A stretch of 64,000 bases of DNA from Evernia prunastri (lineage: Eukaryota > Ascomycota > Lecanoromycetes > Lecanorales > Parmeliaceae). This document shows, piece by piece, positions 45,920-57,164 of this stretch; positions within the stretch are counted from its first letter, which is position 1, and every line of letters starts with the position of its first letter. The stretch spans positions 124,001 through 188,000 of the forward strand of contig NKYR01000019.1 of NCBI GenBank assembly GCA_003184365.1, in the 5' to 3' direction. The position numbers were made by a program, and so were the translations under genes. The notes beneath the pieces were generated by a model. It ran no database searches and was not told the origin of the DNA. It saw nothing but the letters and a program-made list of their open reading frames with translations.

Positions 45920-47852
45920 TCATGTGGGAACTAGGCCAGAACTCAAGTCGTCTGTATAAAGGAACGCTGCAAGAGCGATGATGGCATAGCTTAAGCGACG
46001 TCAGAGCAGTACCGCCTTCAGCATCGGAGACTTACAGAGCAAAACACGTTGCGCCACTCAAGTAGTTACTTTTCCCAGCCCCCACCAAAAAGCTGAGGAT
46101 AAAAACACCGAGGAAGGCAGTTGCACTTTCAAAGGCGTCGAGCTGTAGGGTCATCGGCACATCTATGATCCATCCCAGGATGACCAAGAAGGGCATGGTG
46201 AAGAGCAAGAGCTGCATACTGCTTCCGATTGTAACGCGGATTATAATATCCATTTTGTTTTCCAATGCAGCTGTACAAGCAGACAGATAGTCTGTGACGT
46301 TCCCCAGAAAAGGAAACAGTATAAGGCCAAGAAATGTTTTTTTCGCTTCCCAAGTCGAACCTTGAGTACTCGTCACCAGGGCTACTGTACAGAGGGTGAC
46401 GCATGCAAGGCTAACTGTGAGCCAAACGATGGCTGCGATGGGTCCAAGCGACAAGTTGGCAGCCTCAGCAGAGACATCTTCCTCGTCCCTTCTGGGTTCG
46501 TCCGAGAATAGACTTTCGTGGGTTCTGAGTGTGAACACGAGGTATAGGATGTATAGTACCAAGAGTGTTATCGCGATTCCACGACTAAGGAAAAGCGGGA
46601 CTTCGCTCCATCCGTACCCATTATTCGACAAGGTGAACGGTATCAAGAACCAACACAACGCAATGAGGTTGAGTCTAGTGATCATGCTCGAGGCGTCATT
46701 GTTGAATATTTGCTGACTAAACCTCATGCCACCGAGAAAAAAGCACGAGCCCATAATCTGACCTCTTTAGCAATAATCATAGCGGCAAAGGGTCACATCA
46801 GAGCACTCACGAGTAGAGAGTAGCACAAAACACTGCCAATCATACTCAATTGTACCAGACGTATTTCATTTTTACATAGAGCTACTATGCCAACCTCGGC
46901 AGAGTCAATGAAGCCTCATGGCCTAGTAGTGGTGGACGAGTCACTTACAACAAGCTCAACGAGGTTGTCCGAGAACGCGACAAGTAATTTCCCCAGGGTT
47001 GGATGCATATTCGCGGACAAGTCTTCGCAAGCTAAATTCGCGAGACCAGATAATGGGATTATAGCTAAGAAATTAAGGATAAAAACGGCGTCTGGGATCC
47101 AGGGAGTAGCAGCAGCGACAAGCGCCACAGGGAGAAAGACGAGTAACAGGTTCAGGTAGCTTTGCAGGAGGGGTCGGAACAGATCGTTCGAGAATCCTCC
47201 AGAGCATTGGAATATTCGCCAAATGTAGCCCGGCCAACGTGACCACCGATATGAAGCTAGTCGAAATTCTGACCTTTGTCCCTACATGAGGTTTTGGAAT
47301 CAGCATTTTCATCAACGGAATGAATCTAGATTCATGGCGCTTGTTTGAGGTGAACGATCCGAGAAAATGCAAGAAGAGTAATTGCAAAGATCGATTCCGG
47401 AACACCTGTTCCGAATACAGCAGGAGCACTTGCTATGCTCCCCCGCAACAATGTGGCCTTCTTCCCGGAGACTGGTAGCAAATACGGGATAAAGACTTCG
47501 AACAGGCATACCCGACGTATAAAGCGTTGCCCGGTGACATGCCACGCTAGTGCTGGCCATCGAACCCACCATCTTTTGTCCCTATGCAAAGGCCTCTTGA
47601 ACGCTGCTTTTGTGCCCTGGAGCGTTCTCGTTTGGTTGCCATACGTATCTGCATCCATATGTGCATCCTCAATGTGAAAGAGTGGCGTGGATCCCTCCCG
47701 AGGCTGCATAGGTGCTGTCTCTGTTCGGCCATCAACTAAAACGGGAAATTTCCTAAAGTAGGTCCTGACTGGCAATACAAGCAGTTTGTATTAGCCAATG
47801 TAGGTCACAGGCGGAAGTCAAGTTGAAGCGGCTTACTGTCGAATGAGGACAT
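45920..47852 (-). CDS. Divergent vacuolar Ca2+/H+ exchanger-like protein
   Basis: This is a CaCA-superfamily cation/proton exchanger (Vcx1/CAX type) by overall layout. Well-supported minus-strand exons are 46894-46811 (VGIVALCKNEIRLVQLSM), 46757-46036 and 45989-45920. A preceding exon ends at 46949 with IIPLSGLANLACEDLSAN and LVAFSDNLVELV. A start exon at 47852-47837 joins in phase to 47768 onward (IRTYFRKFPVLVDG). How these two ends connect between about 47.25 and 47.6 kb is not resolved, so the N-terminal model is uncertain. Compared with the family, the first alpha repeat GNAVELI reads SDNLVELV. The second repeat GNAAEH reads GNVTDY, replacing a key cation-binding Glu with Asp. The rest (IGSSMQLLLFTMPFLVILGW, GKSNYLSGATCFALYAIIAL) is typical. 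It may be a functionally changed paralogue or an early pseudogene. Confidence 0.72.
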
Positions 47853-49089
47853 CCCCGTACACTTGAAAATTGTCTTTGCAATAGCTACGTGTGCTAGAGT
47901 CGCTGGAGCGGCGGCGGCGGGGGCTGGGAGAGGAATTCGCAAAAGAATATCTTAAAGCTGGCTGCTCCGTGTCGCTGGTTCCGGACCTAAGGTTATGTTA
48001 ATTGCCTGTCCCTCATAAGAGAGCAAAAGCCATCCCTACGTCAGCCAAATATACAACGCAGGTGCACCAATTTGCGCGGCGCTGGAGAAGTCTTCCCCTT
48101 CCCCGGGGTACACTTCTTAGATTCCTTTCGTATTTGCCAAGGAGACAGCAAAGACCAGCGGTCCTTTAGAGATTTTATTTCGAGAGACGGCGCGTATGTG
48201 CACATTGAAATGAAATCTATTTATCTCCAAGGCTATCATACGGCGATAGCCTTATTTACATTACTAACCAGTAAAGGTTAGCATACTGGCCATTACTTCG
48301 GTAGGGGTGGTAAGCATAGGTAAGCACGGTAAGGTATCTAGGTATATCGGCGTGATCGGGTATATGCGGCTCACTCATCCAGTACTTTATGATCGTCAGT
48401 CGCATAAGCTTGGCATATGCAAATCTTTGAAAGGATTTCCTTAGGGTGACACTCTAATTGTTTACTTAGAATTCTCAAAGTGTCTCTTACAGTGTCCCTC
48501 AGAGTGCTTCTCAGAGTATCCTTCGTACTGCTCTCACAGAGTACTCCCCAAATATATGTATACATTATACAATTGAGCATATAGAGGATCCAGATAAAGT
48601 GCCTGCACTTGATGAAGTTCGTCGAAGGGGAGTTGGATACGTTCAGCATAATGCAATGGGCGGATCCCTGATGTCTTCATGCATATGCAACCCCGCCGGA
48701 CCTTTATCTACCCACGCCGAGCTGAAACCCGCTGATACCTTCAAGTGAGTTCAACCAACATGTGCTACCAGTTGATAATCGCGAGAAACATCTGATTACG
48801 ATTACGACCTCTGGATGATAGGACGAAAATCTTCTAATCCGCTATCCTGTTGCGTCTCCACCAAAGGTTACATTCTAGAGTGTGCGGACTTTTCTGATAC
48901 CAAAATTCCCTCCCAGATCCGTTTGTTGTACCACAATGAAAATTGTATACTTTGTCATTGGTGGTCAAGAGAAGCTCAGTCGGAAGACCAGCTCAGCTAT
49001 ACTCGTCTTGCTCGAACACGCCTAATCAGTTGGAGACCAGAGGGACTCAAGTGAATGTCTGTGGTCAAGGGCGACCTTTGATCCATACA
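47853..49089. other. Spacer with degenerate repeat remnant
   Basis: No gene is recognised. Near 48470-48550 there is a short array of CAGAGTRCTYCTC-like units related to the arrays at 44.9 and 45.6 kb. The last 150 bases are the 5' flank of the first NLR gene, including an open but ATG-poor frame. Confidence 0.45.
48470..48550. repeat. Short array of AGAGTRCTYCTCA-like units
   Basis: Successive units AAAGTGTCTCTTACAGTG, TCCCTCAGAGTGCTTCTC and AGAGTATCCTTCGTACTGC resemble the degenerate motif of the arrays around repeat copy A, 3 kb upstream. It may be another remnant of the same element. Confidence 0.5.
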
Positions 49090-51993
49090 ATGCTTGACCC
49101 TTTGTCCGCCCTCAGTATCGTGAGCTCTGTCATCCAAATCGTCGATTTCGGGTGTAGATTGCTCTCACAGACTCAAGAAATATATCATTCCGCCAGTGGT
49201 GCGGCAAAAGATAATGTGACTAGTCGGGAGATTGCCGAGGATATCAATGTCCTATACAGCGAGCTATCACGGAAAGACCAGAAATTTCAAAGGCTGGGCC
49301 CAGATGAAGTAGCCCTTGGAAAGCTCGTTGATTCATGCGAAGAAGAAGCAGAAGAATTGATAAAGCTCCTCGCGGATTTAACGGTGCCCACAGATGCAAC
49401 GCAATGGAGAAGCTTTCAGAACGCCATCAGGAGTGCACGGAGAAATGGAAAAGTCAAAGACATTGAGATACGATTGCTCAAGATACAGAAGCAGATCGAT
49501 TCTCGATTACTAAGAATGATAACGTACGTAATGGTTAGGCTTGTTGAACTTGACTGACCCTTTCGTCTTAGCAACCAGCAGTCGGCACTGTCCCTGCGAC
49601 TGAGCGACATAACGAAGGAACATACAAGAATGGAACTCGAGAGCATTCACCATATGGAGCAGCTAAAGGCTGACATTCGGAAGAACGCTGAGAGACAGGC
49701 TGAAGACAGTAGTCGCGCCCAGATCCTCATACAAAAACTCAACGACTTGTCGGAAGAAGGGCACAGAGTGGCGAATGAAGAGAGAATTCTCAGAAGTCTT
49801 GAATTTGACGAATGGAAGCGGAGATTCAACGACGTCCACAAAGCTCACACGCAGACGTTCGATTGGATGTTGGAGGACTCCGAAGACCCTTCCATATTAC
49901 CCACAGGCTTCAAAAATTGGCTCCAAAATCAAAACGGCATCTACTGGATCTCTGGGAAAGCAGGGTCTGGAAAATCCACTCTCATGAAATTTCTCGTTGA
50001 AAATCAAAACGTCAGCCACTATCTCCAAGATTGGGCCGGTCCTTCGGCGAAACTTGTACTGATCTCCTGGTTCTTCTGGGCTGCTGGATCGCCTATGCAG
50101 AGATCCAAGGAAGGTCTCTTTCAGTCGTTATTGTTCCAAATACTGAGACGATGCCCCAGTCTCATTCCGATCGTCTGCGAAGAGAGATGGCAACAAGACA
50201 CTATGTATCACGAAAAGAGCATTCCATGGACGCTTGAAGAACTCGATGAAGCTTTTGTCACCATAGCAAAGCAGACCATGCCCGGAGTACGATTCTGCAT
50301 TTTCATTGATGGCTTGGACGAATATGATGGACGACCCACTGATATCATAGACAGACTCCAACAGTTGGCAAAAGCTGAAAGTATCAAATTATGCCTCGCC
50401 AGCCGTCCTTGGAATGCTTTTAGGATAGCTTTCGCTGAAGGGAGCTGTAATGGTTCACTATTACTCGAGAGGTATACGAAGCGTGACATCGAGCGCTTCG
50501 TAAAGGATATACTAGAGAAAGACAAAAGATTTACGCAAGCAGAACGTGTAGACCAGAGATATCGCTCATTCGTTCAAGAAGTGATCGAAAGAGCTCTTGG
50601 CGTGTTCCTGTGGGTCTACCAGATAGTCAACGACATTCTAAAAGGCTTGGGGGATCAGAACAAATTAGAAGATCTCCAAGCAAGACTTGACACAATGCCA
50701 GATACCTTGGAGTCTTATTTTCAAGGGATATTCGACAGAATCGACAGGGTACACCGCACGGAATCTGCTAAAGTATTCCTCCTGACGACCCATGCCGTGC
50801 AGCCACTCTCTGTGGCCTGCTATCGCTACCTCGAAAGAGAGCATAGCGAACCAGGCTACGCACTCGAAAGAGCGGTTGAGCCAATGTCCTCTGCCCAGTT
50901 TACGCACATACACAAGGATGTAAGGGATCGGATCAATTTTCTGTGCACGGACTTGCTCGAGGTGAATGAGACCCTTACCGACCAAAGACTCGACGACCAA
51001 GTGGACTTCCTTCATAGGACTGTAAGAGATTTCCTCATGGAGAAAGACATGCACCAAGAACTAGTTCGGCGCGCGACCAACAACGGTACAACCAAGTGGA
51101 ATGCTCATCAAGCACTATGTCACGTAGAGCTTGCTAGAGCAAAGACCCTGCCACTCAAGGATGTGTTTCAGCAGCGTCTTAACGTCCTGTTTTCGCTCGT
51201 TGATGCACTCATGTTCTATGCCCATGAATTCGAAATCGAACAGAAAGCGCCACAAACCAGCTTATTGGACCAGCTTGATCGGACCATCTCGGCATACGCT
51301 GAGAACGAGATGGTCTATCATTGGACCAACGCCCGCGATTCACCGACAGGCTTGTATTTCGAAGAATGCAACTGCAATAGCTTTCTTGCGATGACGATTC
51401 AGAATCGCCTTACACTGTACGTCAAGGAGAAGCTGGACAAGACGCCTAATCTTCTGAGCAAGAAAAAAGGCCGCCCGCTCCTGGATTACGCACTGCGACC
51501 CAACTTCGTGACCCCGACTCGACTACCGCAGCTTGTAGAATTCATCGACTTCGACATGGTCCGCCTGCTCCTGGACCGTGGGGCCAATCCGAACGAAAGG
51601 GTGTCAATCTACGGCAACATCACCGTTTGGGCACTAATCCTCCTCTCATGCTACGAGAAAAAGGACACCCAAAAGTCCGAGACGAAAGAAACCTGGTTCA
51701 AAGTCGCCGAGCTGATGATCAGGAAAGGCGCCGATAGGAAATTGAAGCTCGAGACCACGCGGCGGGAGAAAGTCGCGAGCAATTCGGAGGCAGAGACTGC
51801 TGAGCTGATGAAGACGGCGAAGTATCGAAGGTTGGTCACTCGGGGAGGGACGATCGAAGTGGATGTCCGAGTGGAACTCACGGCCGTGTGCATCTTAGAA
51901 GAGATCTTTGGCGACGGGAAAATTGCGGAGATAGAGGCCATCGTGCCGGAGGGAACGAGTTGGAGCGTGTGGAACTTGCTACCTTGGTCTTGA
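49090..51993 (+). CDS. NACHT NOD-like receptor (STAND NTPase)
   Basis: Fungal NLRs of this kind sense non-self and drive incompatibility or cell-death responses. Two exons (49090-49523 and 49572-51993) give 951 residues. The N-terminus MLDPLSALSIVSSVIQIVDF starts the fungal STAND N-terminal domain (Helo-like/PigL_N type, about 1-150). A coiled-coil-prone linker follows (about 165-230). The NACHT P-loop GKAGSGKSTLMK starts at residue 273. Walker B is IFIDGLDEYDG near 388. A winged-helix region then ends in VDFLHRTVRDFLM, the motif that typically closes fungal NACHT modules. The C-terminal quarter carries ankyrin-like pieces (DMVRLLLDRGANPNERV, ELMIRKGADRK) rather than a long repeat array. The start is the ATG that gives the full N-domain. 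The gene points toward the second NLR; the two are convergent and 1.25 kb apart. Confidence 0.9.
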
Positions 51994-53243
51994 CTCCTTC
52001 GCCTGCTTATGACGTTGGATCTTTGTATATATGCTATCTTTCTTTGATATAAGATGTTCGTTCAGAATTAATCAACAGACGACTGGGGTCCCTAACACGA
52101 CATCTTGAAGTAGCCTCGCCGTTTGCTGATGACGAGCAAGGCTCATTCTCCATTCATGCTCCCTCCTTCCTGGGCATCGTCTCGTTCCTTTAGAGGTCCT
52201 ATTTTTGCTGCGCACAGTGTTTACCCGCCGCTTCCTCAAAGTAACAGAGTGCATACAAATATCCAAAACACCAACGATCGATGAATAAGAAACCCCACAG
52301 CTTTTCTCATGCGGGGCGGCAGAATTGCGCGAGGCCTTGTCCCTGCAATTAGAGTGTATATACATATACATCCGTCAGAAATCCAATAAAGATCACAAGA
52401 CCCACAGCGGCAAATGTGCACGTCCTATTCTTTGCGTATAGAAGAAAACATCGTGATCCTTCATTCCGAAAATCCACATCTGCCAGAGCTGCTCGGCGTC
52501 CGGCGTCGTTGATGCCAAGTCAAGTCAAGAAAACAGAACTCTTCGTCAAATCGCCACAGCAGGACCGGGGGTTAGTCGATCGCATAGCAGGGCAATGTCA
52601 CATGGTATGGTGTTTTTTCGTGTTTGCGTGCTGCATGATTGTTTCGCATAGCATGGTAATATCGCATGTAGGGACGTGACTCGTGTCAGGGACGCGATGA
52701 CCAGGAGATTCGTGTCTTGATGGAGGCTCTATATATTTGGGCTTCCCACCAGTGCTGGGCTCTTCATTCGATTCCATCTCTTTCAGAGCAGTTGGACATT
52801 TCTCCCACCATTCCGCGCCTGTGTTTAGTCGTGTAGCTAGCTATCACCACTTGAGGTCATGTCGCTGTAGTTATGGAGAGTTTCTCTAGTGCTGAGGGAC
52901 GAGGATGCGCCTATGACGGCCTCTATTCAGTGGTTTTACCTCGGTATGGGACCGCCCAGTCCCATATCTACATATGTGGCGACGAATCATACTATCTGTT
53001 GAAATTCAGCCAATCAATGGCCTGCAATGGCTTGCCTTCACATGCTACCATGTGTTAATTTGACTACCTCAGTGGCAAATATCACACTAGTATAGTCTCC
53101 ATCATGGGCTTCACTGCACATAAATAGCCTTCTCTCTCCTAGATCCCTAACTAGTCCTTTAGTCATTACATAGCATGCAACACATACATGAATAAGAGAC
53201 CACAAAAACCCTAGCGCTAGTGACTCATCATTTCCAACATCAT
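51994..53243. other. Spacer between convergent NLR genes, with repeat copy B
   Basis: No gene is seen. The middle holds repeat copy B. The remainder is AT-rich 3' flank of both NLR genes. Confidence 0.5.
52555..52870 (+). repeat. Dispersed repeat family, copy B (3'-truncated)
   Basis: It starts CACAGCAGGACCGGGGGTTA and shares GTCGCAT, GGGACGTGACTCGTGTCAGG, GCGATGACC, GAGATTCGTGTCTTGATG, GGGCTTCCCACCAGT and TTCGATTCCATCTCTTTCAG with copies A and C. After about 52,810 it diverges and lacks the ending seen in A and C. It is on the same strand as both. Confidence 0.85.
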
Positions 53244-56200
53244 TCAATCTTCAGGTACCGGAGGAGTAAAAGTCGGACTAAAATGAAGGAAAGTGACTCC
53301 GCCGTACAGATGTCCTAGCACGAGAGTGTTGTTTTGATAGGCATAAGTAGCTGTCAGGAGCTCGCGTGAAAGCCAAAGAATAGTATGGTTCCTATACATT
53401 ATCCAATACCACTTGACACTTATAAGTGGAGGAGTGTTAGCCGAACCTTTTGTAATAGGAGGAGAATTGAGAGAAGATGATGAGACCGTGACAAGTCTCC
53501 CGTCTATTTCCAGCTGTGACCCATCTGGACTAAACGAGAGATTTCCACTGAAGTCATGTTCAAGTTGCCGTGTTGCAATCCCTGCTTTAACATCCCACAG
53601 TCTGACAGTCTTATCTTTGGATGCAGAGGCTAGAAGCCGGCCGTCAGGCGAGAAGACGACTGCGTTAACCCAATCCGAATGGCCTTCAAGCGTGTTACAC
53701 AAGACCCCTGTCGCTGAGTCCCACAGTCTGACAGTTCTATCCCGAGATGCAGAGGCTACAAGCTGGCTGTCAGGCGAGAAGACGACCGCGCTGACCCGAG
53801 TCAAATTATCTATAGGTAATCGAGAGTCAGATGTCCAGTCTTTTCCCACAATGGGCGATCGTTCTATCCACTGTGGCAGTTCTCTTGAAAAGAGACATTT
53901 AACAATACTGGTTTTTGGGCTGAAGAGAAGGGCAGAGGTGTAGAGATGGAGAGGTTCCTTTTCGATCATAAACCACCATGTTCTGATGAAATTGCTTGCA
54001 TCATCCATGAAGGAAGTCAATTTGGCGCTCATTCGGAACTAGTAATTGATGAGATGAGCATATGAATTTTTAAAGAACCTTTTCAGGAAGACTTACATTA
54101 GGAATGGGATCTAGCTGGATTCTGTCTATGATTGTGTTTTGCGGCGTGTCCATGAGAATGAGCGCCTCAACCAGATGGAGGAAATGCTCTCTCAAGAACT
54201 CATGGTACTGGCAACTTTTGTGCATAAGCAAGCTCTCCTGCTTAGCAGGGCTAGCTCGCCGGAGGTGATCGACCCAGTAACGACATGCATATCTCACGTG
54301 AGACGGAAGCGAGGCTGCTACTCTACTCATGTCCTTCTTCAATGTGGTTGACATGACTTCCAAGCAGAGACGGGATATATTGGCGTGTTCATCTTTCCAT
54401 CCTGAATGGAAAATACTGTTTCCTTTTCCGTCGCTCAAGTAGTCTTTTGCCGATTGATGTATAAGATATACTGTCTCGTCCCGGACTGCGACGAAAGAAC
54501 CGCAGTAACTCACAAGATCCTTTAAATCAGACTTCGGGATCTTAGCAAAGACGGCAATTTCTTCCAAACGTAACGGCCTAAAAGCCAGAGTGACTAAGCG
54601 AAGTATCCGTCGACAGCGCTCGACACGATCTTCGTATTTCTGGTGGAGGACCTGATCAAGCATCCTTTCGTACAGAGGTTCTAGTCCTGATGGAGTTCTT
54701 TCAAGCAAGGACTTCGCATCAAGCTGCGGTACGCTGCTTAGCTCCTGACAAACTAAAGCAACCCAAAGAAAAGTTCCTTCTGCCTTCTCAAGCAAAGATT
54801 TTCGAACAAAGACCTGGAGCTCGCTAGTGTACGACTTTAACGCTACTAATTCACTAATCTTGTGATCAATGAAATTCGTGACAACACGAGTGACTTGCTC
54901 TGAATTCGTCTCAAGGCTGATGTGCAGATGCTGGTCAGTCCCAAGCCGCTCTATGAAAGCTAGCTCGTTGCGGCTCGTGAACAGCCATTTGATTTTGAGC
55001 GATGTTCCCGAGTTGCGGAGTATCCACTTCAAAAGCTCAAGTATACTAGGATCACACTCATCGAGACCATCTATCATGAAGTAGAAATTCCCGAGGCTCG
55101 GATCCTTTAATATATCCAAGAAAATATCCTGCAAGGCATACAGCGCATTTATGTCTTCAAACAGTTGTTTTCCTGCGCTGTCGTAGCGTTTTCGTACATG
55201 ACGAAGAAGCCTTTTTTCCTGATCGACAAAGTGATAGATCAATCCCCTAAGAACTGAAATTGCGGTGCTGAAAGCACGATCGTTGTTCTGGCAGAAGAAA
55301 TACGCCAGCACATTGGATCCAGGTCGATCATTCAGCCTTTTTGACACCTCGGAGATGAGTGCTATCATCATCATGGTTTTGCCTTTACCTGGATCACCGT
55401 GTATCCAAAGCAATCGGGAGTCATCACGAGTCCACCAACCGACAAAAGCTGGGTCCTCTAAGACCCAAGAGCAAGAACCTTCTAGCAGTCCGTCTTTGTC
55501 TGTCTCAATTCTCTGCTTGTCATATCGAGGGTCTGTCCGCCGTAAATCGCGCAAGCATTTTTTATCATTCTCGTCTAACTCTACTTTAGCCGTCACAGAT
55601 TGAAGTGTAGATTGTAAGGCTATGCCGATACCAGATTGTTCGGATTGCTGGGAAGAGCCCTTCGTCATGAGCCATAGATCATTGTCAAAAATCTGTTGAG
55701 CTATCTCTCCTAGATTTGCAATCCCTTGAAGTAATTGTAGGCTTAGGAGGATCTCCTCTGTCGGCTCTCCATGTGATTCCTTGTATCTAATATCATGGTC
55801 CAACATGATAAAGCCCCACATGAAAGGAGACATCACTTGTATTTCTATGACGAGCTCGGGAAGTCTGATAGATGAGGGCCCCCGTCGTGTCACATAGAAG
55901 TGGAGTCCATCATAACCGCGGAACCTTGCCTGCAAGTTGCCAATATCTCTTCCGGGCTTTGGATGTTGACTTCGACTCCTGAGGCTGAAAATCTCCTTCA
56001 AAATCCTTTCGACTTTCTCGATATCGAGCAAGCGGGCCAAGATGATCCTTCCACCAATCAAATCACAGGCATCAGCGACATTCGCAGATTCGTTCTCGTA
56101 CTTGTCATTCCGAGCTCTCAATTTGTCCTCAAGCGATGTGGCTGATTTCACACGAGACTGCCATAGAGATTCTATACCTCGCAATGCTGTTCTACAGAGG

Positions 56201-56280
56201 ATCTCAATTTCTTTCTCTATTGTCTCATACTGAGGTCGGTCACGTTGAAAGGCCACCACAAAGTTGGAAATCGTTCCCAT
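53244..56280 (-). CDS. NLR with RelA/SpoT-like, NACHT and WD40 domains
   Basis: Two minus-strand exons (56280-54097 and 54038-53244; 58-nt intron) give 992 residues. Residues about 40-170 match the RelA/SpoT nucleotidyltransferase fold. SRVKSATSLEDKL resembles its substrate-binding start. DLIGGRII carries the metal-binding Asp (D73). GYDGLHFYV (H127) and VIEIQVMSPFMWGF with Glu at 146, then HDIRYK, complete the set. The NACHT P-loop GDPGKGKT is at 295-302, preceded by the NLR signature RRTDPRYDKQRIE. Walker B is FYFMIDGLDECD. A winged-helix region ends in VYLIHQSAKDYL. After the splice comes HLYTSALLFSPKTSIV, then two WD40 units (RDRTVRLWD, KDKTVRLWD) of 42 residues and a degenerate tail. Most fungal NLRs carry HET, lipase, protease or phosphorylase effectors. 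A synthetase-like effector suggests a nucleotide-signal or toxic nucleotidyl-transfer output, an inference. Confidence 0.88.
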
Positions 56281-57164
56281 AAGGCCTTTTAGCAGCGGCG
56301 ATCACGAGACCCCGCGCAAAGCCTCACACGGACAGGCTCATAGGGTTTTCAGGTTCTGGGGCTTGAGCCAGATATAGATCAATGGCGGTATATCAGCCGG
56401 AAATCAGAGGCAAGGAAAGCAGAATCTACGAAGACAACATTCAATGCCAAGACGCTAGTAGCCCCATGATAAGCTAACAAGTAGTTCTCAAAATCGAAAT
56501 CACCAGCAGTAACAGGGCTATAAGAATTTATTTGGGATGATGACAGTCCCCCTTTTTGCTTGCGGTTCTGAGGCTGAGTACTCCGTAATCATTGATATGT
56601 AAGTTTGTCCGCGAGCGGTGAACTTTTTACACGCCGGCGACGCTACTGCAGCTGCCTACCTTCGTATCCAGTAAGCGACCGCCATCATTTCTCCAGCCTT
56701 GCCTCATGCTGCAGTCAGACGGCCCTTTTGATCCAATTGCAGACGTAGCCAGCTGCCTTCTTATCTTTTGCGTCCCCGGCGACTTATCCCTTCATTATCT
56801 TTGGCTCATTCAATACTGTATGCAGTTGCCCACGCGGATTTCGGGCGCTTTGGGAGCTCATTCAACAGGGTCTTATAAATCCCTCGTGGGATAACTTGCT
56901 TGATTAGCTGCAGTAGCCTAGACGGGATGGATACCATTCAGGCTTGCGACAGATAGAGGATAATTTTTGGCCGGGATAGCGCGGGTCCATTTGATCCGAG
57001 GTCAGTGTGCCTTGCGGAACATGGCTATGTAAAGTGGTCAATTGGGCTGCGTGGAGGCTGTGTTGGATGCAGTAATAGTATGATGCGGAATTCCTGCTAA
57101 TATCTAACATCAACCTCGAATTGTCAGGAAGTAAGCGTGCACATAGCACACGTTGGCTCCAATC
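56281..57164. other. Divergent spacer between NLR 2 and CorA-like gene
   Basis: No gene or repeat is recognised in this 884-nt stretch. It should hold the promoters of both divergently oriented genes. Confidence 0.45.
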
